Of a DNA stretch of 64,000 bases, positions 12,054 to 24,454 are shown piece after piece. The notes beneath the pieces were generated by a model. It saw only the letters and a program-made list of their open reading frames with translations. It ran no database searches and was not told where the DNA came from. Made by a program: the position numbers and the translations under genes. Source of the DNA: Oxytricha trifallax (lineage: Eukaryota > Ciliophora > Spirotrichea > Sporadotrichida > Oxytrichidae); contig ARYC01000048.1 of NCBI GenBank assembly GCA_000711775.1, positions 62,001-126,000 on the forward strand, written 5' to 3'. Positions within the stretch are counted from its first letter, which is position 1. Each line of letters begins with the position of its first letter.

Positions 12054-12636
12054 TCAAGTAAATAGCAGTTCCAGGCTTTTCTATAAACTTAGGAGACTAA
12101 GCTTACTTGAGATGAATGGATGCTTCTGCAGTTCCCACAACCAGGAGTCACTGATTTTAATTCCTTGCTTCTCTTTTTCTTCAGGAGAAATGCTGTAGCG
12201 TTTCTTATGAGCTTCTTAAATAACTTCATTTAAGTACTCAGGTTTCAGAGTTGCAAGAACATCAAAGAAGAAGTTTCTCTCTGGCAACTTATTTGAGAGC
12301 TGAAGCTTTGATGGAAGAGAGAGAGCAACATCTGGATCACTCATAGCATCATCATAAAGATTTGTTACAGAGATTTCAGGGTAGTTAGGTATCTCTTTCA
12401 TCCTAATTTCATTAGACTTAAAAGCTTTTTTCTCTTCACTTAGTAAGGCTTTTAAGAATGAGATTTTAGTTCCCTCCTAAGTTGACAAGAACAATCCAAG
12501 TATAATGGATTTATTAATCTTAGTTAAGAGCTTACCTTGCTATACCAAATATCTATAGAGGTCACTCTTTACTTCGAAATTTTCCTATTAAATCTTGAGA
12601 TTGAATTTTCTTCATTGCATCATTCATAGACTCCAT
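12054..12636 (-). pseudogene. TBE1 22-kDa gene, broken
   Basis: Homologue of the TBE 22-kDa protein of unknown function, starting MESMNDAMKKIQSQDLIGKF at 12636. The frame changes early, near 12580, where the sequence has an extra base compared with the copy at 51365; the later frame contains EIPNYPEISVTNLYDDAMSD and PERNFFFDVLATLKPEY. The end LELLFT-stop matches the TBE3 copy. The gene lies between and opposite to the other two TBE genes. Confidence 0.8.
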
Positions 12637-13203
12637 CTTGCTTCCTCTTTCTAGAAATGTTAATGAAATTTAAAATTATGGATATCCATTCTAAGTTTAT
12701 TAAAATCTTATTACTAAATAGGGAGGACCTACTGGAGGTCAACCTTGAAAAGATATGCGGAGAAGCATTGAAAAGCTTGCTCCAAGTTTCACAGATTGAT
12801 TTCCATTTTTATCAATCTATCTCCATTAAATTGCTCCTAATAATGTTTAATTATTTTAGGAGATCCTCCAAATTAAGTTCAAACTTTATTAGGAGTTAAA
12901 TTTTTTAAGGTTAAAACTTAATTAGGAGCATAATAAATTAAAAAATGTTTAATAACTTTACCTCCAAATTAAGTTCAAACTTGATTTGGAGGACCTCCTT
13001 GAGTAACAAAACTTCATTTAGAGTATTTTAATTTACTAAAACGTATAAAATTATCATAAAATATGTCAACTTACAGTCTTCTATGGATATTTAATTTTCT
13101 TATCTCTCAGCCGATAATCTACCAGAGTGTCTTATACTCGACTATTATAGTTTATCAAGGTATATTTTATCATTATTATAATAAAATATAATAGCAAACT
13201 AAA
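12637..13203. repeat. TBE1 intergenic hairpin-rich segment
   Basis: Between the divergent 22-kDa and kinase genes lies an array of short inverted repeats built from CTCCAAATTAAGTT and its complement, with AGGAGGTCCTCC-like cores (about 12720-13010). The counterparts are 42372-42936 in TBE2 and 50894-51364 in TBE3; the number of units differs. Being between divergent genes, it should contain both promoters. Confidence 0.7.
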
Positions 13204-14348
13204 ATGAGCGCTAACCTTTTGAGAAGAGCTCATTACTTGGGTAAAGTCAATAAAAATTATCATTCCAGCTACCAAGAAAAGTAGAGACCAGAGACGCTTG
13301 TACTCAGTGGGAGCCTTCTTATGACAACTTTGACCAGTCAAGCTTTGAGATTTAAATATAAGTTAAGTAGGAGGCTATCAAAGAAGCTGTGCAAATTGAG
13401 GAAGAGGTTAAACAACCAGGCATAGGGCATTAATAAATACCAGCCAAAGTTGACTATTAATGCAAAGAATGCAATAAAGATTTCCCTTACAAGTCAACTT
13501 ATGGTTAAAATAGAGGCCATGAAGATTCCTATATTAAAAATTATTGACTTAGATTCTTGCCTAGAAAGCTACCTCACTCTTGAAGATAAAGTAGAGGAGA
13601 GAGTCATTACTGATGACTAATATGCTTACAAGATATATCCATTCAATTACTTCCTTGCTGATGACAAGTTCCAAATGGAATTTGCTAATGAGTATTATGC
13701 TCTTTAAAAGGCAAAGTTCAATGAGTGCAGGCATATCATCTAGTTTGATACTATTTTACTAGGTAAAGATCATGTAGCCTTTAGGCTTCCTTAACTAGAA
13801 ATGATTTAATGAGAATTCTTATCTGACAATAGATGTCAGAGATAAATTGGCTAGATAGTATAGCAGATAGTTGAGGGGATTGAAGAGCTTCACAAGCTTG
13901 GTTATGTTCATAGAGACTTAAAGCCAGAGAACATCATGATGAACTTTCAACCTCTTAGAGTTTATATTATTGACTTCAACAGAGCTCAAAGAGTGCAAGC
14001 CTCTGCTTAATGAAATGTATTCGGCACTCCTGGATTTTTCCCAGAGAGAGAGAGGATTTGAGAGATAGAAACACTTAATGGGATATCTGGGCTCTAGCAG
14101 TAATAATAATAGAGAGCGACATGCCAAGATACGATTACTTTAGCTGCAAGGGTGAGAGAGATTCTAAGCAGAGAATCAAACAATATCTCGATAAAAATAA
14201 AATAAATGGAGGTCTCAGAGAACTTGCATACTCAACTATTATCAAGCCAAGCTAAGAGAATTAACAAACAATAGAAACAATCAAATATCAACTTAGAAAG
14301 ATAAAATTCAGAGAACTGCCACATGACTCTAAGCTTATGTTTGTGTGA
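13204..14348 (+). pseudogene. TBE1 zinc-finger kinase (57-kDa type), internally deleted
   Basis: Same gene as the intact copy at 40923-42371. Compared with it, about 300 bp are missing at about 13503, between YKSTY of the first finger and MVKIEAMK, so most of finger 1 and all of finger 2 are gone. The kinase part keeps LHKLGYVHRDLKPENIMM and IIDFNRA. Other changes shift the frame near the start and put TGA codons in the kinase part (for example GGA to TGA before NVFGTPG). Not expected to make a working protein. Confidence 0.9.
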
Positions 14349-14492
14349 AATATTTTAAAAACTAGCTTGTTATACTCACTTAAAACACTATTATTTAAAC
14401 ATTAAACCCCTACATAAACCCTACCTAAACCCTAATATATTATGCCTTAATAGTCTACTTTTATCAATCAAAAACTCAATCAAACTACTATA

Positions 14493-16202
14493 AGAACTAT
14501 AGTAAATAAAAAAATTACATTGCTTCAAGCAATTTATTTTTATTATTATTGAATATAAATTTTTGCTCAAGTCTCTAAATATTGTAAATATTTTTTACAT
14601 ATAATAAAATAATGTTACATATACTTATATTTAAAATAAACATTTAATTTTAAACTGTTAATATTTATAAATAATAATTTAATATTTTATAAATTTATCA
14701 TTTCTAATGTTAAATAAAAATTAAAATGTATATATATCTACATATATAATTTTAATCTAAAACGTTTAGTATTTTTCTTCTTTTTATTCTTTATTATATA
14801 ATTTTAAAAAAATTCTTTTACTAAAGATGAAAAATGTTAAATACTCATAAAAAAGGAATTTTAATAATTAATTACTTCTATAGGAAATCGGTCATTAATA
14901 GATTTAGTAAAGAAAATTAAAAAAATTATAAGATTTACAAATAATTTATAGATTGATGTTTTCATTTTATTAGCTTTTATTTATATTTTTTCAAATTATT
15001 TTTATATTAATTTAAATCATCTTTTTCTTAATTAATGAATTAATAGCCAAAGCTCTGAAATTTTTTGCGATTAGTTTTGTGAACATTATTTCTCATCCAA
15101 CTTTATTATTTGATTGTTATATTCAAAACATTTTTCAATTTTAAATGTACATTTATATATATATATATAAATACATTTATTAATATCTGTAATTCTATTC
15201 CTAAAAATAATCTTTGACAATTTTTAAGTCCGACATGAATATAATTATATTTGCCTATTTAAATTTACTTCAAAATTGATTGTTCTAACATTAAATTCTG
15301 GCTGTATTGATTCACACTCTCCCTTAACGGAGTTATTTCGTGATCATTCCTTTTTCCAAGTAATTATGAACATATAAATAAGGATTATGAGTCTTCCTTA
15401 CTATATTCCTTAGAACCCTGAAATAAAATCAATATATCTCCTTAAATTGCCTACATAAGGACATTTAGAGACATTTTCAAGCTGATATAGTTTGAAAAAT
15501 TAAATAGTCAATCAAGTTTCATAAACTAATGATTCAATAAATAGCAATTTATATCGCTGATTAATCACTGCAACTAATCAAAAACATAAAAATTCATCCA
15601 ACTAAGTCATACAGTAATATAATTGTTTTTTATCATTTAAATTTATTTGATGTTTGAAGGAGGAATAAATTAAAAATAGGAAAAGTACAGTGAAAATATC
15701 ATTATTTGCTTATTTTTATGTAAAGTTGCCAACTGAAAGTTTGATAAAATTAAAATTCCACAAGTAATATAAAAATTACAGAATTAACATTACTTTAATT
15801 AAATGATATAAGTAAGGGAAGAATTAAAGTAAGTCGCTATATATGAAAGACATTATTAACATGAATTAGTTTTGTGTAATATTGTTTGGTCATTCAATTT
15901 CTTTTCATTCATTGAATACTCGACATATCTGATTCATTTTCTGAAATCTTTTTATAAAAATTTAATCCATATCTACTATTTGATATATAAAGAATAATTC
16001 TAACTTTAATTATTGAATTAGAAAAATTAATATTTTAATACTAATTATTAAATCGTAACATCAATATTTTTGGTAAACAATGTAAACTAGATTTAATATA
16101 CTGGTTGTTGGAGTATTGTTATTTTTAAACATATATTTTATTAATTGTTATTAAGTAAATAAATTAACTAGATTACATTAGGATTATATAGAAATCAAAT
16201 GA
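14493..16202. other. AT-rich stretch, no gene seen
   Basis: About 1.7 kb without a supported gene. A less AT-rich patch at about 15290-15460 gave no convincing protein. Confidence 0.5.
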
Positions 16203-16400
16203 TATAGACACAACAAGGATAAAAGCTTTAAATAATTGCAAATGCTAATGCATGCTAGATTCAAGGCAATCAACCGCCAATACTTACACCTACAATAAAA
16301 TCTTGAGAGATATCACAACAACAAGAGCGAGGATGATAAGATAGAACTTGGAAAAATGGAAAGATATAATGTGATTGTCCTCAATATTAATGAAAAATGA
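16203..16400 (+). CDS. Coding-like frame, unknown protein
   Basis: Open from 16203 to TGA at 16398 when TAA/TAG are Gln. It contains MLMHARFKAINRQYLHLQQN and ERYHNNKSEDDKIELGK, a mix of charged and hydrophobic residues unlike the Asn/Ile/Phe/Tyr bias of random AT-rich DNA here. The same frame continues past that TGA to 16780, interrupted only by further TGA codons (after GRNL, ILDLNT and KNETT). It may be a macronuclear-destined segment, a decayed gene, or chance. Confidence 0.3.
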
Positions 16401-18879
16401 ATGTATGGTAGAAATCTCTGAAATAGCTATATTTATGAACTAATACTATTAAATAAATGTTTTGCCTCTCAATAACAGACAGTGAAAATAATAACAAAGA
16501 TTCTTGATCTAAATACTTGAGATTTTGGATATAAAAATGAAACGACCTGATTCCTTAAAGTAATAAAGTAAGTAGGCATCTTGATTAAAGTTTCTATCTG
16601 TAGCTACTAAAGTAAAGTTAAAATTACTATAATATCAATCTCGAGAGATATTTATTCCAAGTACCTTTCAAAGAAATTTTATCAATTATTAAAATAAAAA
16701 TAATCTCAGGAAATATACATATTTATAATCAAGTAGAATGTATTATAATTTCTATATTATATTAATGAGTTTCATTTATGAGCAATAAATAGGTGGCATT
16801 TTGTAACATAAGATTAATAAATTTCTACATAGTTATTTGATTAATAACTTTGTAATTTTTATATTCATTAATTCTTAAATTAATTATTATTTAGCGCGGA
16901 GATTTGAATATAATAGTTTGAATAGAATCTTATATGAAATGCATAATTTCTTCTTGATTGTTTGAGAGATATAGGACTGTCGCTGATAAAGGACCCTAAT
17001 TCTAAAATTTTTATAAAAATTCTTTATTTTGAGCTATAATTATTCATTATAGGTAAATTTTGCAATTTTATGTATTTAAATTTCTGAAAAATTGACCTAA
17101 TAGATTTTATATGCAAAGGTATTGAGTCTCAAGTGAGTTAATGCTATTAGCATGCTATAGATTAATCCATTTCTAATTTGACCAGAATACAATAAATATA
17201 TTTAGTAGCTGAAAAATTTATTTCTTTTTTTATATTGATATATTCATGATCAATAATATAGTACTCAGTCACATATAATTAAATTCTTTCCTGTAAACAG
17301 GTTATGGGAAAAATAAGAAATGCCGATTATACAGATATGATAGATCCATAAGCTGAGTACTGCTAAATTATTTAGTCATTCTATTTACTTTTGTAAAAAC
17401 AAATTCTTTTCTTTTTAAAGGCTTTATTGTGACTTAAGTATAGCTACCAAAGGAGGTGGAAAAATTGTTAAAAACAATAACAAAACTGTTAGGGATAATG
17501 AATAAAGAAAATAAAAATGAAGTTGATAACACTTATAATGTATTTATCGCTGTTCAAACTTTATTTAATAGATAAAAAAGTAATAATTTTAAAATATTCA
17601 TTAAATCGTTATATACTTTAATTTAAAAAGCAGTTTTTTGCATTTAATTTTATAAGAATAAATTCATAGCATTTATAATCATATATTGAATAAAAAGCTT
17701 CTCTACTGTGCCTTCTTTCTATGTTTTCGTGTCGATTTTATAAGTTAATTTATTTATGTAGTAAGATGGTTACTCTTAATTTTCTTAGTTAGTAAATTGA
17801 AGACATAGCTTCCTTACTACTTTATGATGTACTAGCATATTATATGTATTCTAAAAAATGTTTAAAATTTATAACTCTATTATTGATAACTTCCATTTTT
17901 TATTATGACAAAAGATTTGCAAGTAAGCTTCTCAAATACTTGATAAATAGACAATTAACTCGTTTTTATAAGACAAGTCTTAGAGTTTCCCTGTAATTTT
18001 AGCTACTCTATTTTCATGAACATCGGTTATAAAGACATAGTTTACTTTATAAGGAATGTATATTTATTATTCTACTTATTATTGGCTAATTCTAGAGCTA
18101 AATTGTATTTTAATATATAAAAAAACTAATTTTACTATACTATTTACTGTTTCCTGTCTATACAGTCACCTATTAAATTCTTTAGTTAACTTATGTTATA
18201 GTTTTTCAGCCAATCATTCATAACTGAAGCACTAGAAGTTTCACTTAATTATCTATAAATAACAATAGCGTATGATAATCAAACAAATACATAATTACAA
18301 TTCTATAAACAACATATTTTGAATAATTCTTAATTATTAAATTCACTCAAACAACATATTAATTTAACGTGTTTTTGTAGAAATATAAATAATGCTATGC
18401 AATTACTTATTAAAACATTCCTTTAAAGCAAGAAATTCCATATTTAATTAAAATCAAGATGAAAAAGTAGGTAAATGCAGTAATCATTCACTCTTACCTA
18501 GAGTGACATGAACTTATGCAATTAATTTGTCGGGGTGAATTGCAATTTTAATAGCTTAAATGTGAGCTAGTTATTGGTTGCGAATGAATAATTCTGAAGT
18601 ATTTGAATGAATTAAATGTTCCTCTATATCAATATTTGATAATCTATAAGAGATTAATTAATTTAACAACTATTTAAATGAAATAAATAATAAATATTAA
18701 AAAATCAATAATATCCAGTGTTTTATATTTTCATATTTGAATATTTGTTATTTGTAATAAATACTAATAATAAATAACTCAAATCATTAACTTAAATACC
18801 CCTACATAATTAATTAACATATTTATATAAATACAATGAAGCATAAATAACTTAACATTGCTTTAATTCTTAATTATTT
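16401..18879. other. AT-rich stretch, mostly empty
   Basis: Apart from the possible continuation of the preceding frame up to 16780, no gene, repeat or RNA is supported. Confidence 0.45.
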
Positions 18880-19304
18880 GAATTATGTTATGCAACAATA
18901 AACTATTTTCCAATAAGTGCAGTTGAAAAACCAATAATAGTCATTAAGACTCCACATAGCTCAATGAGTAGGCTAACTGAACTAGTTGAGCTCTTGTCGC
19001 AAAGATCAAACTTGTTTAAATACCGTTATTTTAATTTAAATGCTATGGATGAATCAAGACAGACTGCTGAAGATATGGTTAAATGATTTTATCCCAAAAT
19101 ATAGGTTACATATAAATCATATAAGTAACTTGTTTAAATTAAATAACAGGGTGTGATGCAGATGATTGCTTCGATGAGATTGAGGTTAAGCATTAAGGAA
19201 TGAGAGGCATTCAATCAACAAATACAAAACAGACCTTATCAAAGCTAAATGTTTCTCTCCTGTGTCTTACCAGTAGCAATATTGCTGTTGAAAGTGTCAA
19301 ATGA
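18880..19304 (+). CDS. Two coding-like segments, unknown protein
   Basis: Segment 1 ends at TGA 19084 and reads AVEKPIIVIKTPHSSMSRLT then YFNLNAMDESRQTAEDMVK. Segment 2 runs 19152-19304 and reads CDADDCFDEIEVKHQGMRG then NTKQTLSKLNVSLLCLTS. The 65-bp gap is AT-rich and ends AATAACAGGG, like an intron or a short internal eliminated sequence. No GTAAGT-like donor fits the frame exactly, so the junction is unresolved. Both parts are richer in G+C than their flanks. No family recognised. Confidence 0.35.
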
Positions 19305-20474
19305 GGTTTTAAAACACCAAACACATTAAATGTAATTAATGTATAATGATTTAATTATGATAATCAAATGTGATAGGCTATTAAAGCTAATGACTCATAA
19401 TGATTACTAAAGAGCCATAGGCAAAAAGAAAACAGCAGTGCAACGAATTCTTCTAGTTTTACTTGTAGTTAATAAATTTACAAATTTGAAAGAATAGGAA
19501 AAAGTTAAAAGGAAAAGGAAGATATAGAATAGAGAGTATCCATTTGTTATCAATTAGAGAAAATTTACATAACTGAGTACTTATAAACCAGTGACTTAAG
19601 TAAAACAAAGCGAAAGAGTTGTATTATATATTAAATTCATTAAATGTATTTAAATTTTAATTATAAAATAAAACTAAATAAGCCAAAGTGAGAAATTTTA
19701 AATTGTATTAAGTTAACTATTCTTCATTTAAATTGAAACGATATCTACAATTTTTGCCTAAAGATGTAGTTGAATATCTCATCAAAGTATATGTTTATTT
19801 TTTCTAAATATTCAAAAATGAGATTCAAATTTTCCAATGAGATATTAAAATATGATTTATACTAAACAATTTATTTTATAACTTTGATTTGAATTGATTA
19901 ATAAATAAGTAGCAAAAAAGAGGCGATATAGATTGTTGTGTGAATTAATGTCAGCACTATCTTATACCTTAATGAATTAAACAAATTAAGTTTCATTTAC
20001 AATTCTTACATATAGACAACATCAGACAATTGATTCACAAATAACTTAAATTATTTTAATGTTGATTTAAACAATATTTATTACTCCTAATTTTTATATT
20101 TTATTTACATTATTGTTATCAAATTATAGTCATAATATAAATTTAGAAATAAATTTGATTTGATTATTAATTATATTCTATTTGGAACTATGAAGTTAGT
20201 TAATTAGTTTATCTGTTCCATTTCAATCATCATATGATTAATTCTGAAATTATATTTACTATGCTTCTCGTAAAATATATAATTACATATGAAAACAACT
20301 CAATTCACGCTTAAATGAAATCTATTTGAATTGATTTAACCTTATTATAAATTAATTATAATTTGCTCTTCCTTTTTTAATTAAATTACGAATTTCAAGA
20401 ATAGTATTTTTGTTTAAATTTACCATTCTTATAAATTATATATTGATTTTTCAGATTATGATGTTAATGAATGA
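19305..20474. other. AT-rich stretch with weak open frames
   Basis: A 134-codon frame (about 19370-19784) and a shorter one near 19910-20060 (KKRRYRLLCELMSALSYT) are open if TAA/TAG are Gln. With TGA as the only stop, such lengths occur by chance in DNA this AT-rich. No gene is called. Confidence 0.4.
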
Positions 20475-20855
20475 AATAAAGATGAAGATTTATTAATATT
20501 GTTAAGAAGGATTGTTAGGAAAGCACAAAGTCATAGTAAGAGTGAATATATTTTAGAAATTAAAGTTTAATCAACTAATGCGATGTCTATGTTAAAATCA
20601 TAACTGCAAGTAAATAGAAAACTAATGATCTTAGTTTAAAATGTACAATCAAGAACATATGAATACCGAATAACCAATCACAAATGCTTTAAATTAAACT
20701 TGAAGCTAACAGAGGAACTTCTTTCAAAGTAGCAAGTGTTGGTTTTGATTGAACATGCTTTTAAAATCATCATTTTCGCTTCTAACTAAAAAGTTAGTTC
20801 TTCCAAGAATTAAGTTTATTCTACATAGAGCTAAAAGGTACCTTCAACTCCTTGA
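20475..20855 (+). CDS. 126-codon coding-like frame, unknown protein
   Basis: Open from just after a TGA at 20472 to TGA at 20853. Reads NKDEDLLILLRRIVRKAQSH, later SMLKSQLQVNRKLMILVQNV and TEELLSKQQVLVLIEHAF. The residue mix and heptad-like Leu/Ile spacing look like a real helical protein. The same frame extends upstream across the TGA as DYDVNE, right after TTTTTCAG (20449-20456), a good 3' splice site. Function unknown. It could be an exon/macronuclear-destined segment or part of a decayed gene. Confidence 0.4.
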
Positions 20856-21308
20856 AGAAGTGGACCTCCTCCACATTATATTATTTAATAAGAATATCTA
20901 AGTTTCAAAATTTACCTATCTGATATGATTTAGAATCTCTTACTGAAATTAAAGCTAATAAATTAGGGTTCTTTTTTTAAAGCAGGACACAGTTGTCAAT
21001 AATGAATGGGAAGAAAAGGTTCGGAAGTAGATATCTTTGTCATTTATCATAACACATTAACATTACATGGTCTTAATTTACATGGCTTCCAAAGAATAAT
21101 GGCATTATGTGATTCAGCAGTAATGTGAACATTTCTAGCAATACTGGAAATACATGTGACTCTTTGGTAAGAGGATTGGCTTTGATTTTTTGTTAGAGTA
21201 ATCTTTTAATTGCAATTAATAAAAATATGATTTGTGATGGAATAAGGAAGTTGGTAAATTTAAATTGAAATTCAAATTAAATATTGTATTTTAATTATTA
21301 TAATACTT
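20856..21308. other. No gene seen
   Basis: Mixed-composition DNA leading up to the GC-rich island; no supported gene. Confidence 0.45.
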
Positions 21309-21392
21309 TTGGTTGCTTTTAAGAAATTAAGCATAGTACTAATATATATATATATATAGGGGGGCCTTCAGAAATTAAAAAGCAACCAAATT
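21309..21392. repeat. Inverted repeat and G-run at left edge of GC-rich island
   Basis: TTGGTTGCTTTT (21309-21320) and its exact complement AAAAGCAACCAA (21378-21389) flank a (TA)n run and a six-G run GGGGGGCCTTCAG (21359-21371). It sits at the point where base composition jumps, so it may mark the left end of the element described next. Confidence 0.6.
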
Positions 21393-21471
21393 AACAAAGT
21401 GATTTTTGATAAATTTTATTTTAACTGCCCTAACTTAGTAATAATTATTAAACATCCCCTCTTAGACCTTA

Positions 21472-22071
21472 ATGTTATCTCCGGATAATCGCGTGTCTAC
21501 TTACATCATTGACTTCCTCTCCTCCTCCAATGTCAAGGTGAACACGGAGGTATTGCCGCCATGCATGCAGGCGCGCCGCACGCCCTCTTACATCCCAGAA
21601 ACCCACATCTTTGAGCCAGGCTCAGGTGCTTGATGTACAATGTAATCGTTAGAGGCAAATCATCCTTAGACATGCAGGACGTGGCATCCACTATATTTGG
21701 CGACAATGTATCGAGCCACTACTAAGACATGGTAGATCATGTCATTGAGACGCGAGCGACGGTGAGGAAGCTGGACTTCCCACTGGACTTAACCTACATG
21801 CCTGGCGAGGGTCTCGATGAAACGATGGCTTTGACTATGAGGACATGAGGGAAACTACCTAATAGATATGACGCGACCGAGGTCAGAGGTGGGGGTCCCG
21901 GAGGCGACGCAAGATATACACACCTTACTAGCACTAATCACACAACTAATGGGGATCCCAGACCCTCTTCTCACGATATGTTGGAGACGACACCCTAAGA
22001 TAAGCCTGGCTGGAAAAGTGGAGATAATCTGCCTGGGCACTCATCATTGGGCACCTTGTCTCCTGATCTGA
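21472..22071 (+). pseudogene. Island gene A, unknown, broken
   Basis: Begins MLSPDNRVSTYIIDFLSSSN at an ATG shortly after the island edge. Protein-like sequence continues to about 21846 (LDMQDVASTIFGDN, DFPLDLTYMPGEG) but not in one frame; beyond that no frame clearly wins. No domain is recognised. It is the first gene of the plus-strand series A-B-C. Confidence 0.45.
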
Positions 22072-22139
22072 GCAAGAAACTAAACAAGATGTTAAATTAA
22101 ATAAAATAAAAAAAGAAATAACTGATTAACGGTCAAACC

Positions 22140-23244
22140 TAGCGCTAATAACCGTTAGATGACCACTACAATCTTCCCACCAAAACAACGAGGCTAACTG
22201 ATGCACAGCTCCAAGATATGTACGTGAAGGCCTCAAGCGATCAGAAGCCCCTCCAGGAGTATAACCTGATGACTCTTAATATGCTAACAGTGGCCGAATG
22301 AAGGGAGCAGGAGGCTCAGAGAGCAGGTCAACTTGCTAATGATGGGTCTGAACGCCATTAAAAGGTCACGAGAGTCCAGACTCCAGGATGATACTAAAAA
22401 ATGCAATTGCGAGTCACACCGATATTTGAGGACGCGATTATATCAGAACTTAAAGTTCAAGCTGCACTCTAGGTACTGCCTCCTGAAGCCTGAGGTCAAC
22501 AGATACATTTCCACAGCAATCAGTGGGTTGCGACCCCTAGTCGAGAGGCTCCTTAATTCAACTAACGATGCGATGTCAGTGCAGATGTCCAGGCTCTTCA
22601 GAGACACGCTACAAACTAACAAGTTTTCCCGACGCACCCATCGACTGATTAACGCAAGCAGATAGTATGCAAGGACCCACAGGATGCATTCGGCGTAGTA
22701 GACCTCATAAACTAGAAGCAGCGCAGGCGAGTGCCAGAAGGTATACAAGACTCTGTGGGGAATGAACCCATCGGGAGATTCAGGACGTATCGCTATAAGA
22801 AACCCAGATCGATGTGTAGAAGCAACCTCATAACACAGGCTCATGAATGATGCTTACGAGGAGGTAATTGGTGGTGACTCTGTAAATACCTATTCAATGG
22901 AATGAACTCCATCGGGACAACTACAGCATATAACAGCAGCTGACGCTACAGCTCAGAAGGCTCCTGAGACCGTAAGGATATCGAATGGCAACCTTATCTA
23001 CTCCAAGTATGTCTCCAGCACTCTGATCACTACGAACAGTTTTCGTAACCGCATGTCAGCGATAACGAAAGCCCTCAAAGGGGTCTAGATAATTGATGAC
23101 GGCGACGATAACTGGAAGGTCCCCATCATCGAATTTTTCAAGGAGATCATCTCCGAGTGGCTCCAGGTCCTGAAATCAAAAAGGCATAATGTCAATCACC
23201 AACTCATATCGCAGGAGCGACTACCAAGTGAGTGGGCTGCTTGA
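22140..23244 (+). pseudogene. Island gene B, unknown, broken
   Basis: Plus-strand protein-like segments: LQDMYVKASSDQKPLQEYNL, a Gln-rich part (VSADVQALQRHATNQQ), RVPEGIQDSVGNEPIGRF, and a final well-defined part RISNGNLIYSKYVSSTLITT to HQLISQERLPSEWAA ending in TGA at 23242. That last TGA lies just before the ATG of gene C (23246), so B and C are tightly packed. The pieces are not in a single frame. Function unknown. Confidence 0.45.
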
Positions 23245-23245
23245 T

Positions 23246-24175
23246 ATGAAAGACATACTCGACCCCATTTCACAAGCGTAGATATCAAAGAAGGAGAGAA
23301 CGCTGAAGAATGTACAGCCCAATGTCATAAAGTCCAAGCGCACGTCCAGGGGTGTGGCCTTTCTTTTAAAGCGATAGGAAGCCTTGTATGATCTCATCAA
23401 CAGCAGCTTGCAGAGCATGGAGAGCTTCACACAGCATGCGATAGTGGAGAAATGCAAACTCAAACTTGCAGATGTCTACTGCTTAGAGATGGTAATCAAA
23501 AACACTTGTCTGGACTGCCATCACAGGCTACCGAGGGAGAGAAACTTGCACAATGCCATTGGGAAGGAGAAGGTTATGACCGATTGGCAGGTCAACTACA
23601 GAATGGAGTGCCTCTTGAAAGCCCTGCGGGTGCTGGAGCATCTGGCATCATACGTGCTGAATGGTCACTAAGAGAAAATCTCAACGGTCAAGACGGCGTC
23701 CTCCTGGATGGAGTCCCCACCTGACGAGCTGAAGAAGTTCCTTGAGTGCGAGCGGCAGCAAATGAACCCCATGCACGTCAACTTCATTGGCGAGAGCAAC
23801 ATCAAGGAAATCATGGCCTCGTAGGCCTTGCTGCTGGAAGATGATGACAGCCGTGAGGTGGTCTTCGACAAGAGCCTGCGCATTCAGTACCATATGGTCC
23901 ACACTAAGGTGCAGGTCCACATCATTCTCAGGCTTGACGCTGTCAAGCCCAGCGCTATAGGGAAAAGAAATCATCCGATCAAGTCAGCTCCGAATGAAGA
24001 ACCCCACCTTGGAAATAATCTAAAGCCATTGTCCAAGAGGGCTTGTGACATAGATACAAGTGAGTTAGAAGGACTCGTTGCGAAAGACTCATAGCAAAAA
24101 GAAGATGAGATGCTCAAGGTTGAGATTTAAGAGGCAGTAGACTCGGTTGAAGCAGATGAGACGATCGTGTTATGA
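23246..24175 (+). CDS. Island gene C, 309-aa protein of unknown function, open
   Basis: A complete frame of 309 codons from ATG 23246 to TGA 24173, with eight TAA/TAG read as Gln. It starts MKDILDPISQAQISKKERTL. A Cys/His group at about residues 85-96 (CLDCHH) may bind metal. The middle (about 110-190) is helical and acidic, with ECERQQMNPMHVNFIGESN. The C-terminal third is charged (LEGLVAKDSQQKEDEMLK) and ends ETIVL. No family match. It follows gene B with one base between the stop of B and the start of C. Survival of this frame while neighbours are broken is notable. Confidence 0.7.
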
Positions 24176-24454
24176 TTCACGCCCTTGCTTGTGACAGTAA
24201 ATCATGCTCATTCGCACCTTTACTTAGGCTTGCTTTTAATAATCATGTTAAGATAATAATTACACCTAAAACACACTACTTCTAATACATTCATGCACAC
24301 TAAGCTCTCTTATTATACCTTCATTATGTACCTGCCACCTTATGCATCCTAGTGCAGCTTTACATCTCGCCATAATATTTACCCTATTACTGTTAAACGT
24401 GTATCATACACTTATAGGTAGACATTAAAACAGTGCTTTCTGTAAATCATTGGG
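24176..24454. other. Gap between convergent island genes
   Basis: Short AT-richer gap holding the 3' ends of gene C (plus) and gene D (minus). No terminator-like structure stands out. Confidence 0.5.

Larger units (their letters stand above)
10267..14492 (+). mobile_element. TBE: TBE transposon copy 1 (telomere-bearing element)
   Basis: The left end is CAAAACCCCAAAACCC, the spirotrich telomere motif, followed by an inverted-repeat region containing GTAGAC...TTAGGG...GGGGTTTAATG. The same region recurs reversed at 14395-14492, but there the outermost telomere-like bases are missing, so the right terminus is lost. Gene order is transposase (+), 22-kDa gene (-), zinc-finger kinase (+), the layout known for Oxytricha TBEs. 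All three genes are damaged. A 401-bp element has inserted in the left inverted repeat. Confidence 0.9.

Noticed and set aside
13132-13341. Minus-strand frame in TBE1 (MTGQSCHKKAPTEYK...)
   Set aside because: Shadow of the kinase gene on the opposite strand; not kept in TBE2 in a consistent way.
19370-19784. 134-codon open frame
   Set aside because: With TGA as the only stop and about 75% A+T, frames of this length occur by chance, and the end is dominated by Ile, Gln, Phe and Asn.
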